From Acorus gramineus (lineage: Eukaryota; Streptophyta; Magnoliopsida; Acorales; Acoraceae): DNA of 64,000 nucleotides. Below, one piece after another: positions 28,201-40,190 of the stretch; position 1 is the stretch's first letter; each line of letters starts with the position of its first letter. The DNA lies in NCBI GenBank assembly GCA_030737835.1, contig CM060851.1, positions 1,426,001 through 1,490,000 of the forward strand. The letters run 5' to 3'. The notes below the pieces were generated by a model. The model saw only the letters and a program-made list of their open reading frames with translations. It did not search any database and had not been told where the DNA came from. The translations under genes were made by a program, and so were the position numbers.

Positions 28201-30147
28201 AAGCTGGAGAGGTCAAATTTATACAAGGGAAAGTAACTAGAGGTATTTATTTCCTTCATTGCATAGCTGAGGCAAATCAAGTTATATGAACATCATCAAA
28301 AGATTACTATTCACTATCACAGATTTATCCAAAGCAATTTGATGTTATCCTGACCATATATTCATTTTTAAACAAGAAAATCCACCATCATTATGTGAAT
28401 TTTTGAATTCTTATTCATTGATCCCATCCAAGCCTTTCGAAGTCCCCCTCCCCCCAATGATCTATATCCTATCACCATCAGCCTTATTTCTGTGTAACAC
28501 CAACAGTTGTATATGTTATTCTGCAGCAGCCTGGGATCAGCTAAATGAATGCTCCTGTCATGTATTCCTTTTAGAGGTCGATCCCTCCTAGTGTTGAACT
28601 TTCAAAAATGAAAATGCACACGAATATAGTTTATGAGAATGACAACTTACTTGTATAGAAAACTACAAGATAACACCAATGTTTTTACTCCTACTAGTGC
28701 AAATGTGTACAATTGTTGTTGAGAAGATCTTTCTTAACTTTTCTTCTTCTGTTCTTAGAATGGGTGGGTCAATCCCATCAAAACTGATGGTTTTCTTTAC
28801 ATGACAATTGTAAACAATGGAAGTCTATCTATGCATACTGGACATGACATACAATTGACAGCAGTAGAAATCATCATCACCTTACCAGAGGCTGTTCAAA
28901 CTCAATAATATAAGAAAATGTTGATGGTTGGAAATGCTCTCATACATGTGTTATTGGCTATTGTGACACCTCAGAAGAGTTTATTTTTCCCCACTTCTAA
29001 ACAAGATTTTTACATCATAAAATGAGAAAATTAACAATCCAAACAATCAAGACTACTATAGACCCTTGATTTACCATCCAACACTGCATACTGGACATGA
29101 TATAAGAGTATACGGGGTTCGCTTTAAGTATCAAAAAGAAACCATGGAAAGTACAAACCAGAAATAAAAATAGAACTATTCAGGTGTATATTGATTATGA
29201 GCACTATATTACAAAGGGGGCATGAAATGCATGAAACAGCGTAAGATGCAAGCTTAAAAGTCAATAACTTTAAAACAAAACATCAGTAGTCAAAATTTAT
29301 AGAAATCTTCAATGTTAAAATATAAAAAAAATTAAAACAAAAGTAAGGTTACCTCATCCAACATAGACAACAATTTTGTCATCTTGTTCTGCAGATCTTG
29401 TCTTTCTGTCGCAGAGAGTTCTGGAGTGGAATTCGTGTTCGACTCACCATCACCCTTTGATCCTCCATCGCTATCTTTGCCGCTGACAGAGGCGTTATTT
29501 AAACTCTGAGACTTGTCACACTTTTGCATTAAAGCTTTACGTACATTGACAACTTCATCGAGCAATTCCTGGGCCGCCTTGAGATACTTCGAATTAGGAT
29601 TGGCGCTCATCATCGGACCCAACAACCCACATGGAGACGTGTTCATGTGAACCGATTTTGGAGTCTCTGCGTTCCTCAAATGCTTGTTGTCATCTCCGCT
29701 CCCCGCATTAGACTGGTGAGGAGGAGGCCCCATGAAAGAGATGTCCAAGCTGGGTTGCCGGTACTGAAATGCGGACACGGGAATCGAGGACTGGATTTGC
29801 GTGCTCAAGCTAAGAGACAACCCCTGCCCATGCATCATCTGGCCATGCAATATCCCCATCTGGTGGTCTTCCGATACCGAATTACGAGGCATCTCCCCCT
29901 CGGGGTGCATAAACATCATTTCATTTCTTGAATAGGCTTGCTCACCGAGATGGGATGCGAGTAGATTCGTTAGGAATCCTTGTTGTCGATCAGATTCAAG
30001 TGTACCAATGGAGAGGTCTTGAGGGAGTACGACGGGGAGGTCGTGGGAATTTCCCGCCAAGTTATCTGAGTAGTATAACATGTTGTTTGGATAGAGGGTC
30101 GGCATGACGTCTCTTTGGTCGCCGGAATTAGAGTAAAAAGTGGCCAT
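25231..30147 (-). CDS. BLH1: BEL1-like homeodomain protein, BLH1-type
   Basis: Four coding exons on the - strand: 30147-29353, 26648-26269, 26148-26088 and 25797-25231, in phase, 600 aa. An N-terminal ZIBEL-like motif (GLSLSLSTQ) is at 109-117. The SKY box ([18 protein letters not shown]) is at 185-202. The BELL domain spans the 2.7-kb first intron ([18 protein letters not shown]). The TALE homeodomain (about 367-430) contains [20 protein letters not shown], the HPYPKD loop and [17 protein letters not shown]-terminal ZIBEL motif (VSLTLGLQQ) lies at 545-553. Length and sequence ([32 protein letters not shown]) fit the BLH1 group. It is a nuclear transcription factor that works as a heterodimer with KNOX partners; Arabidopsis BLH1 acts in embryo-sac cell fate and in ABA responses. 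A 5'UTR intron is likely (30277-31177). The compact paralogue lies about 3.5 kb downstream on the same strand. Confidence 0.93.
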
Positions 30148-30276
30148 TTTTGTGGGGGTCGCTTTGATTCAGAAACTTCTACTTCTCTTTGAATCATCAC
30201 AAATAGCCGTGAATCTCATAGTCGCCTCCTCAACTAGAGTTGGGTGGTTTCTCCGGCTTTGTTGCAAATACGTCTG

Positions 30277-31177
30277 CTGCAAGAAATGCAACAAAAAAAT
30301 GGTGAGAATCATGATTTGTGATGTCTGATCATGAAAACACACAATATAACACAAAATCAGCTTCACAGACAAAAATCCTTGTAACTTAGTATAAATTATC
30401 ATTGATCAAAACTAGAAATCCATGTCACACGATTCATTAGGTCTGAATGAACTTGTGAAAAAGCATAATTTTCTTGAAGAAATCCATCAAGGCCAGTATA
30501 GGCTTAAAATTTTTCAGAAGATACCAACTTCATGAAAGGCAAGAATTTGAAAAGAAATTGACTAATACTTCTGATATCACAATCAGAGACCCATCACATG
30601 TTGATGGAACTAGTGATCATAAACCCAAATATAAAAAAGAGTGGAAATTCAGACCATGATCAGACCTTCCCAACCCTACTTTCTCTTGCAAAACCAGTTG
30701 TAACAAAAAAAAAAAAGGGTTTTTCAAACACAGAAGCATAACAAAAAAGGAGAAAAGAAAAGGAAGCACTCACACCCAACTAAAAAACACAAAACCCATC
30801 CTATACTCCATTTTTTCTTCCTCCAACCCAAGTCAACCATCAAAAAAGAGAATTTTATTTTTTAAAAAAAAAAGTTGAAACAAACCCAAGACATAAACCT
30901 AATTAACAGAATACCCAACCACCAAAAATCCCAACTACAAAAAAAAAAAAAAAAAATTAACCATACACATAATTAAAAAAAACAAAAAACAAAGTCACTC
31001 AAAGTCTCAAAGCAGGTAACTTTCACTGCTCATCATACAAACCATGAAGAACCCAAATCACAAAACCCAAATTGAAGCTAAAACCCAACAGACCCAGAAC
31101 ACAAAAACCCTCCAATGAATCAAATTTTTGGGACATATAAACCCATACAAACTAATAATTTAAGATAAAACACAAAC
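30277..31177 (-). other. Likely 5'UTR intron of the BLH1-like gene
   Basis: The - strand reads CAATACAAG|GTTTGTG at 31178/31177 and TTTCTTGCAG|CAGACG at 30277/30276, and the interval is A/T-rich with long T-runs on the coding strand. A leader intron is common in plant BEL1-like genes. It is predicted from the splice signals only. Confidence 0.6.
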
Positions 31178-31548
31178 CTTGTATTGAGAGACAGAGAGAA
31201 GCCGAGATTTTGTTATGCTCGTGGGGGGCAAGGAAGCAAAATCTCCCTGAATCCTCTGTGAAAAGAAGGAAAAGAAAAACAAATCCTCCCAATATGGAGA
31301 CAAAAAAAACTGATCCCAAGGTTTTCAAAAGCAAGAAGACCCCCTTCTTTTGAATATAAAAAAGAAATATATATTTAAAAACAATCAATCCCAACAACAC
31401 CCACACCACCAAAAACAATTTTTTAAGGCTGATGAAACCTTTTCAATTTCATATATACAGTTCTGGAATCATAGACCCATACAGTACTCTGTTATCCATT
31501 CATCACCAAATGATTTAAATAAAAAAAAGAATGTCTACTTCGCACGTG

Positions 31549-31800
31549 AGAGATAGAGAGAGAGAGAGACCCTCTTAAGAACAACAAAAGAGAGAATCCA
31601 CAAAGGAAACTCTCTTTGTTTCTTTTGTTTCTGTAACTCTTGATGGATTGCTGTGTTGGTGATGCTGTTAAAGTGTTGAAATCCTTTAACAACCAGTTGG
31701 TGGACCTTAAAAACTCTTCCCTTTCTCTCACTCTAAGGTTTCTCTACCCCCCTCTCTCTCTCTCTCTCTCTCTCTAAAAGCTTCCTTGGGATTGTGGAAA
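31549..31800 (-). promoter_or_regulatory. GA/CT-rich leader or core promoter of the BLH1-like gene
   Basis: GA microsatellites occur at about 31553-31569 and, as CT, at 31752-31775. GA/CT repeats in leaders and promoters of homeobox genes are bound by plant BBR/BPC factors. The transcription start was not fixed. Confidence 0.45.
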
Positions 31801-32203
31801 GAGAGAAGTCTAATCCAATATTAGCTAAACTTAAATGAATCCAATAATGTTTTTTTCTTTTTGAGGGACCATTTTGGAAAAGTATCATTATTCGAAATGT
31901 TTTGGCTTTTTATGAGGGTGTTTGAGTAATTTATGATGGGTTGGTGGGTTGGTTTAATATTTTGTGAGGAAATGCAATGTGTCACTTGGGTGTCCGAACC
32001 TATTATATATAGGACGATGAATTGTGTTCAATACGTGTGCGGTTCAAATACCACCCAACCCCACCATCCCCTCATTGCATGAAATATTTACTACCTGATT
32101 TCAATAATGATAATTGAATTACAAACTCTGAAAGGGAGTAAAGAGAGGAATGGGTGTAAATAGATAAAATAAAAAAACTAGATAAAAGGAACGAAGAAGA
32201 AAA

Positions 32204-32490
32204 TGAGCTATGATAGCCCGAGTAAGAAAGGCTTCTACACCCAGTGGACTCCTCTTACCCTCAGAGCTACGTCATGATAATAGATTGCCGATCCCGACAA
32301 AGGACCCGCCATCGTTCCTGAAGAAACTGTTCCAATCCTATAAGAGCCCCCCGGAACAAGTCCCCCATAATTCTCCAAATACGCTCGTGCTCCACAGAAG
32401 ATTACTTCATTTCAGGTTCTCCATATCATCCACACCCCCCTGCCGGCACGATAGCTTGCGCGCTTGTGCTTCATGGAAGAGCTCTTGAGG
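32204..32490. other. GC-richer segment, possible organelle-derived insert
   Basis: Composition jumps to near 50 percent GC with mixed, non-repetitive sequence (for example gctacgtcatgataatagat, caaaggacccgccatcgttc), unlike the flanks. The texture resembles plant mitochondrial DNA, so a nuclear copy of organelle DNA is possible. No gene was identified in it; a 92-codon frame on + has no recognisable domain. Confidence 0.25.
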
Positions 32491-32553
32491 GATCGTTTCC
32501 TTGTTTGAGGGAAAAAAAGAGGGAATTTGGATCAAATAAAAAATATTGAAAAG

Positions 32554-32665
32554 TAAAATATTTTTTCTTTGATCAATTTTTATAGTGTTTACGCATGTGG
32601 TGGAAAATGTAAAATATTTTTTCTTTGATCAATTTTTATAGTGGTTATGCATGTGGTGAAAAATG
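32554..32665. repeat. Two-copy tandem repeat, 56-bp unit
   Basis: The units 32554-32609 and 32610-32665 are nearly identical (taaaatattttttctttgat ... gcatgtggtg.aaaatg), differing at a few positions. A recent local duplication. Confidence 0.85.
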
Positions 32666-33589
32666 ATCACTTTCTCTCAAATTCTCACATCTAGGTATTC
32701 CTAATAAGACGAAATAGGAGAAGGAAAGTGAGAATTTTTTTTCCCCTTGTTTGATATAAACACTAAATTTTTTAATATGGTCAAAAAGAAAATTTTTGCT
32801 TTTCATCACTTTTTCCGTGACACAAACACACCTACAGTGATGGCGTAGCTTCGGTTATTTGAAAACCTAAGAGAGGTTTTGAATATGCTGAAAAGTTCTA
32901 AACCTAAAAAATATAAGGGGTTGAAAATACATGGAATTGATTTCCTTTTTCTTATCAAAACAAGAAACCATTTTTTTTTTTTCTGGGAAAAGAGGGTCCT
33001 TGTATAAAAATTAAAATATATATATATGTATAGTTTTTTATTTTTAATTTAAATCTTCTGTTATCAAGTACTCTACCAACCCACCAATAGGAAACTCTCT
33101 TCTAGCCATTATGTTAAGAGATGAGAAAGCCAGACAAGGAAAAAAACCTGAACTTATGACTAACAATGATTCACTGTGTTAAGCCCTGGCCCCCCTCATC
33201 AAATACTATGCTTACTACCTTTCATCACATCGATGAATATTAAATGAAATAATTGACAAATTTTGTAGAAGTCACCATGTAAAAAAACTTGTATATAATA
33301 TAATTATATGCACCACAACAAGCCTACCTTTATTTGTTACACTACAAAGCCATTCATTATTCTTGTAAATGTCATGAATGAATTCATAAGGACACGTTTA
33401 GCCGGTTACTTCAACCCCTCTATTCACTGTTCCCACCCCAACATTAAGTCAACCCCAGGTCGTCTTTGGAACAAATTGTAGAACACTTTGTTTTTTTTAA
33501 AAAAAATAATTTAATTTTGACTTTTATGTTTTTTATGTCAACAATTAAACTGAAAATCATTCCAAACGGACTATGGTTTTCAAAAATCA

Positions 33590-33730
33590 TACCTTTTCTT
33601 TTGGAAATTGATTCCTAGAAAGTAAATTTTTTTCTTGTCTTTTTAAAAAACTGCCTATAAAATGTATTTATAGCTGAAAAGATTAGTCTCTTTTCAATCA
33701 ATTATTTAAAGTTTTAGGTGTTTGAAAACA
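33590..33730. mobile_element. Degraded family A MITE fragment
   Basis: attgattcctagaaagtaaa followed by a T-run and ctttttaaaaaactg matches the internal part of the family A elements at 4009 and 24119. The ends are not preserved. Confidence 0.4.
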
Positions 33731-34859
33731 TGTTTATTACTTTTGGTTCTTGTAAAAATAGAATAATCTCACGTTCAGTGAAAATCAAGAGTCACTTTAA
33801 AAGCTGCGCATTCCTATGGCATGTTGGATGCATGTGTTTTGATTCGCATGCAAAAAAATTCAAGCCATGCATGAACTGTGCATCACTAATTTTTGAGGCA
33901 AGATGTGATGTATGAATATTGAATAATATGGCAACAGATTATTGTATACATATTTTTATATAATTTAATTGAGAATTATAATACATTTAATGATGGACTC
34001 CCCATCTACCCATCTAACAACCTCATTAATTATATTTCAAAAAAAAATTAGATTATGAGCAAACTCTTCTAAACAGACCCCCCACCCAAAAAAAAAATTT
34101 AATTTGTGTTTTTTAAATTGATTTGCAGTTTTGTTTTTTTTGTTTTAAAAATTTGTTAAAGCAACCCCAACTATTGTAGAATCTATACTACCCGAGAGGA
34201 AACTTTAAAATCATAAATTTATTTATGTTAAACATATTACTTTATATGTGTATGTATGTATAATCCTGATAAAAATGGCTTTGAGAAGATTAATTACCTA
34301 CAAAATTGTTTAAAATCTTGTGCTCTCAATATATTATACATACACACTCCTGTTTATGAACAGACAATAACACAATTGAACCTCTAAACATATATAAAGA
34401 ATGAATAGTTACAAAAACATTTGATACATTACACTACATGATATTAATTATTGCAAGATATAGTTGGTTCAAACACAAACACCTAAAATCATGCTAAACC
34501 ACATATATACAAACCATTAAACAAAGTCTAAACCTTCGATTCCGTTAATTAAAAGGAGAAATAATCGTATTAAAACCCTGCGAACTTATTGAAATTATGA
34601 TAATCCCCGTCTCTCTATTTAAGCCCTCTGGTCATTGATATCCATTTAAACAATTTCATTGTATTAATTTTTTAAAAATTTAAATTTTTTATATAAAATA
34701 TAAAAATCCACCATGATTTTCCCTTTGATTAATTTTAATCATGACTCATGAACCTTAATTTATAGGTTAAAAAAATCACTTCTTCTCAATGATGCATTCT
34801 CGAATAACAAAAATGACAGGGGGTTTTAAACAAAATTCCAATTTTCGTCCGAGGAGGCG

Positions 34860-35000
34860 CCGCTTATTAAATAACGTGGGCCCAATCCGACAGCGATGCC
34901 TGATGATCTGGGGTTATGGGCGGCTGTGATTCGATGTGCCCCAAAAAGAGATCGGCGATTCCACGTGTCAACATCTTGAGCACCATGTCTCCCATGAAGT
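34860..35000. promoter_or_regulatory. Promoter-like patch with G-box
   Basis: GC-richer than its flanks, with cgtgggcccaatcc and a G-box core ccacgtgtca at 34961-34970. No open reading frame or gene follows on either strand. Similar patches lie at 35621 and 36490-36690. Confidence 0.35.
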
Positions 35001-35619
35001 GATGATGATGGACTTTAATTTTATAGTGATGGAGACCGTCTGATATGGATCCTCCGTATACAAATCATTATTTCAAAAATCAAAACGTGGTCCTGATGGG
35101 GGACGTAAAGATAACTATTTTATTTTCAGGGATCAAAAAAATGTTACACTTTTTTTACTGTAAAATTGGTTATGTCAGGAGTGACGGTGATGATTTTTTT
35201 TTTTTGAGGGTAACAATGATTAATTTTATAGAAAATCTCAAAGTGTCACACAAGTACAAAGATTTTCGCATGCAAATAAATAAGAGCAAAAATTTCATCA
35301 TTTAATTTGATTCTGAAACATAATTATATATATATATATCTTGGTAAATAATTCATTTAAAGCATGCCTCATCATTTATATTTCATTCTGAATCATAGCT
35401 TTCTCACTCTGTTACTCTTCAACACAACTATAGATATTACCCCGCCTAAAAAAACAATAGATATTGAATTCAAATGGGTTCTTATTCTAATATGGCACAA
35501 ATTTACTCCAGCAAAACAATTGATACATGTAGAAATAAATCCAATCTATTATGCTAAAAGAAGTTTCCACATTGACTTAGTCAATTTTGGCACTTCACCT
35601 ATATTACTTATTCTAATGA

Positions 35620-35631
35620 TCCACGTGGACC
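35620..35631. promoter_or_regulatory. Palindromic G-box
   Basis: tccacgtgga is a perfect palindrome and a high-affinity class of bZIP/bHLH site. It stands alone in AT-rich sequence. Confidence 0.35.
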
Positions 35632-36489
35632 CATAATCACAAAATTAGACACTAACCCAAATTTATTAATCTATATTAAAATAGGAAATAATTAGACTAT
35701 ATTATATCTATATATTATTATTATAGAAAAAAGACAAATTAGGTGGGACCTTAAAAGCAAGATTAATATTTATTTTTATTCTATCTTCTCTTGGAACCAT
35801 TTTTTAGCCGGCCTACACATATAAGACAGAATATGAGGACATTTTATAGACTTTCCCCACCTTCCAAGAAAATATATTCATATTAATATTAATAAAACAA
35901 ACCATGTTTAAGAAAATCACATTTTTATATTAAAAAAAATTCAAATCACCAACCCAACTCCAAACCAAACAACCCCCCCCCCCCCCCTAACCTTTCATAA
36001 GTTGATATAACCCCTAAAAACACATATATAAATTCAAATAACCCCCTAAATTAAACATTAGTTGATAAATGAGGAATATTATCTGAATATTTCATTTAGT
36101 TAAACTCTAGCTAAAAACACAGTATATTAAAAAACCTCTACAATGTGTTAAAAATATAAAAAAATCACCTATAAATAATTATTTTATTACTCCGAATAAA
36201 TTATAAAACCCTATCCAAAATAATAAAATCATAATTTACAGAAGATTTCACATTTTCAACACATTGTAAATGTTTTTTTTTGAATAATATGTTTTCAAAC
36301 AGGGTTAAGAAAACCTAATTTATTCTTAATCTGTCAATGAAAATTTAACTCAATGGACTATTCAGATTTTACATGTGTATTTTCAATAGGTTATATACTT
36401 ATATTGACTTCAAGAAATGTCAGGGTTTTATGGATTTCGGGGTTTACAGGGGGTAATATGGATTTGTCCCTTTTATATTTTATAATCTC

Positions 36490-36690
36490 CTAATTTAGAT
36501 ATCCACGTGTCTCATCCACGCTGCAAAGTGGGGCCCGTTAAGTTGCGTGGGAATCGGACCTCCATAGGGTCCGCTTGTTGCGTGTATTTATTGGGGCGGG
36601 TGTGGGCCCATCTTGATGATGACGTCATCCGTGACAGAGAATGGGCCATGTTGGAATCAATACGGACGGGCCCACATTTGTCTGAATCCA
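36490..36690. promoter_or_regulatory. Promoter-like patch with G-box, CRE-type palindrome and TGGGCC motifs
   Basis: Contains ccacgtgt (36503-36510), gatgacgtcatc (36618-36629, a perfect CRE/TGA-type palindrome), and several gtggggccc, gtgggccca and tgggcc motifs of the site II type. The density of known plant cis-elements is far above the surroundings, yet no gene starts next to it. Confidence 0.4.
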
Positions 36691-37723
36691 TGGAAATCCA
36701 TGATTTGCTTTTTCTGACTTCTTTCTACTTTTTTTTTTTTTTTTATAAAAATGTAAAAAGAAAAGTCAATCTTCTCATATTCTTAATATGATAAACAAAA
36801 TGGAGAAACAAAGGTTTTTATTTTTAAAAATGTGTTATTATAAAACGTCAAATATATAATCTTATGTACTAATAATAACATTTATGAAAAAATTAAATTT
36901 TTCAACGATGTATATAGCTCGATACAGAAAATGGGAGACTAATGAAATATATAAGACTGCATTTAAAATTATAAAAGATATTAGCTGTAACATGACTCAC
37001 AATGATTTTGTCATGAGAAATTGTTTCGTATAACACTTGTGTGATATAAAAAATAATAATAGGATGACATGCCTCGTAATAAGTGGACACTAAATTGTTA
37101 TTTTTTGTATCAAATCGAGACTCTATTATTGATTATTTTAGTTTAGTAAAATAACTTTTTTTAATTTTGTGTTTTATTAAGAGATAGGAGGAATATATTA
37201 TTTTATACACCCCTCCAAATCTGCTTTCAACAAAGTGTCATCAAAATGGTGGGTGTGTCTAAGTTTTACAAGAGTTATTCTAGAACCCCATCTAACATCT
37301 CTCATATAAGAGTTGGCCTTGGTCCATGTAATGTATTATATTGAACAACACTTAGCCAAAAAATATTCATTGAAAATCAATAACACTCTTTAAATTTGAT
37401 ATGGATGTTTCATATTATTTTAATATAATAGAAAATTATTGTTTTTTTTTTCTTGGAAGTTTCTGGAATCTCTCTTTTTTTTAATGATGGATAGACAATG
37501 TAATTGTTACTTTTATAAAGTTGTATGTTTCATCTCTAGAAGATGACTTGATCATAGTCAGGATAGGGCAGCACAGCTAAACCCTTGTACTATATATTCA
37601 ATGCTAGTATAAGATGTCAAACACATGCAGACATCAATGCATAGTTTGATCATTATAATATTCCACATGTGTTTTGCCTTTTTGGTTTGTTATCTAACTT
37701 TCCCTAACATACATCATTTCATG

Positions 37724-37732
37724 TATATAAAG
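37724..37732 (+). promoter_or_regulatory. TATA-like box before a UTR-like segment
   Basis: tatataaag is followed by a sequence with the look of a plant leader (cttatcatcatcaaatcttt, acaaactaaac). The first ATG opens only a three-codon frame. A short perfect hairpin (11-bp arms at 37817-37827 and 37837-37847) lies about 90 bp further on. A non-coding transcript or a gene relic is possible. Confidence 0.3.
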
Positions 37733-39949
37733 AGAAAGAGACCTTCCCAAGCTTATCATCATCAAATCTTTACAAACTAAACAAGGTCTCTATGTACATG
37801 TGAAGTTTCGTAAAAACATCAGACCAAATGAAATGGTTGGTCTGATGTGGATGGTCCATCCCAACAAACTTTGTCACAATAAACATCCAAAAATGAAGAA
37901 TCATTTCTTCTTGTTTTTTTTTAAGTAGAGAGACCCACTTGTTAAGGCAATGAGTCTCAATTGTTGATGGAAAGGAAGATAAAAACATGTTACAATGTCA
38001 TCATCTAGTTTGGGATCATTGTCATGGATTTATGGTGAGATGAGCAAGAAAAATACGAGCATGATGTAATAATGTGATAACGAGGTTCAATGAGATTTCC
38101 TAGATATGATTCAACTAAAAAAACATCATGCATTGAGGAATTTCTTAGTAATCAAATGTTGACAGAAGCAAGATTCAAACTTGAGATCCCAATCTATCAC
38201 CTATTGTGATATCACTCTTGGTTGTTGTATTATTTCCATTGAAAATGACATTGCATTTTTTGGGGGTGCTAATGAAATGGAATAAGCATTGTTGCTATCA
38301 TGTTATGATTTAAAAAGTAACAAGATAGGATTATGAAATATAATTAGGACTAGACATGCTTGGCACTTTGTTGACTAGGAGAAATAAAAGATCATGGGCA
38401 TACATATCTAGGGCATATTAGAAGAATGTTATAAGTAGCATATCGAGCTTGAGAAGTATAAAAAAAATCTTATAAAGGGGGAAAAAATCAATAGCATATA
38501 TTACAAGTGAATTTTGAAGGGTGTATTATAAAAATGTCATTTTCTACAAATTGAAGTTCAAAAATTATTCACTGAGAAATTTTGTCCATTGTTCATTATG
38601 GAAGTTGAATAAATTGGGGGCAGTGAATCTCAACAAGGAGGGCATTTTAAACCATGAAAAGGGTCCCATCAGTTTCAATATGAACTAAAATATGAAAAAC
38701 CAACATATGAAGGGAACATATCCATCTTTTTTTCATGTTTGTTAAAAAGCAGACCCCCAAAAATAATAATATACATAATTATTGGTTTTGAATGTGACCC
38801 ACAATACAGTTCAACCAAAAAAAAAAGAGGAAAAATAGTAATGGTTCCTTGTTATTGTGATCCAAAATGTCATATCCAAAACATTACCATATGGGGAGTT
38901 GGAGATAGAGAAATTCAATGACTGGAACTTGATATATACAGCTGTTTCATTATCAAACATCATAAGAAACTTCTTATTTTTATTTTATTTTTGGAGACTT
39001 TGATGTTGTGGACTGATGATGAATTTTTTTTAGGGTTTGGGGACACGTGTTGATATATGGATGGTCTACTGTGACAGTCACAATAATAAAGCAATAATTG
39101 AAGTTGAATAGACATTGATGTTTTCAGTTAGAATTCAAGATGGGAAAAAATAACAATAAAAACATGGTTGCAGATTGAGAATCTCTTTTGATGGGCTTGT
39201 TTGGAGGCCTTTGTTTTTTATGTGTGGATGGTCTGTTCTTGTATCTGCTTCTGATCTGCCTCAACTAACTCTTATTAAATCAAATAAAATTTCAGGTGGC
39301 TTGTTCTATGTCATATGTTTTAAGTCTGACATCAACATTATTACATTAATGTTGGTGTAAGAGTATCATCAATTGATTGATTAGAGCATGACACATGGAA
39401 TAAAAAGATGGAATATTCTGAAATATCTCTAATGATTAAATCACCAATCATAGATCATCATATTCTAATACTCAAACTTTTTTTCTCTCTATTCAAAACC
39501 AAAAGGGTTTCATATTTTGAACTGAAATGATCAAAGTTTAGATCATTAAAGCCCTATTCTGAAAAAAAAATGATGTATTGACTGATATAATAATGTTAGT
39601 ATAAAACTATAATGTCATTATAAAATTATTTGACAACACGTTGTTAGTGATACCTCTGTTAGTAGAATATCATTTTTTATATTCAAACCATAGTTAAAAG
39701 CTGATAGACGATCATAAAAGCTGTTAAAAGTTGTTTTAATGGTATTTATTATAATATAAAAATTAAATCCGAAATCAAAACCTGAGGTTATAAACACCTC
39801 ATTTGGTACCTATTATCTAAAAGCTGATTTTGCAAAAACAGGTCATATTTTACTATTGGATTTGAATAGACCACAGGAAAAAAAGAGTGTTAATACACTT
39901 AGTCCATTTTGCAGTTATGTTTACAATTTAGAAGTAGTTTTTCAACCAT

Positions 39950-40190
39950 CTATACACTACGATAGTGTAGTATACACTATGATAACGCAATACATATACT
40001 ATCACATTGTTTGAAAATTAATTTTTATTTTATTTTTTTAAATAATAGAAAAAACACTATTATATCTCAGTAAATACTTTACTATATGGGCTAGTGTATA
40101 TTTTGTCAATAAGACTATAGATACAGGGTTGGACATATAATTTTTTGAAAGAAATAATATGTCCAGCCCCTTATGCAACCTCATTTGCAA
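39950..40190. repeat. AT-rich dispersed repeat copy
   Basis: Shares tagtatacactatgataac and ..ggacatat... phrases with the copies near 24355, 40340 and 42540. It ends with a small hairpin, gggttggacatat (40126-40138) against atatgtccagcccc (40158-40171). Confidence 0.4.

Noticed and set aside
36507-36791. 94-codon frame starting with GTG over the promoter-like patch
   Set aside because: Non-ATG start, ends in a poly-Phe run from a T tract, and overlaps dense cis-elements; unlikely to be coding.
37817-37847. Perfect hairpin catcagaccaa / ttggtctgatg as a microRNA precursor
   Set aside because: The stem is only 11 bp and does not extend; plant precursors need a mature duplex of about 21 nt. 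Kept only as part of the UTR-like finding.
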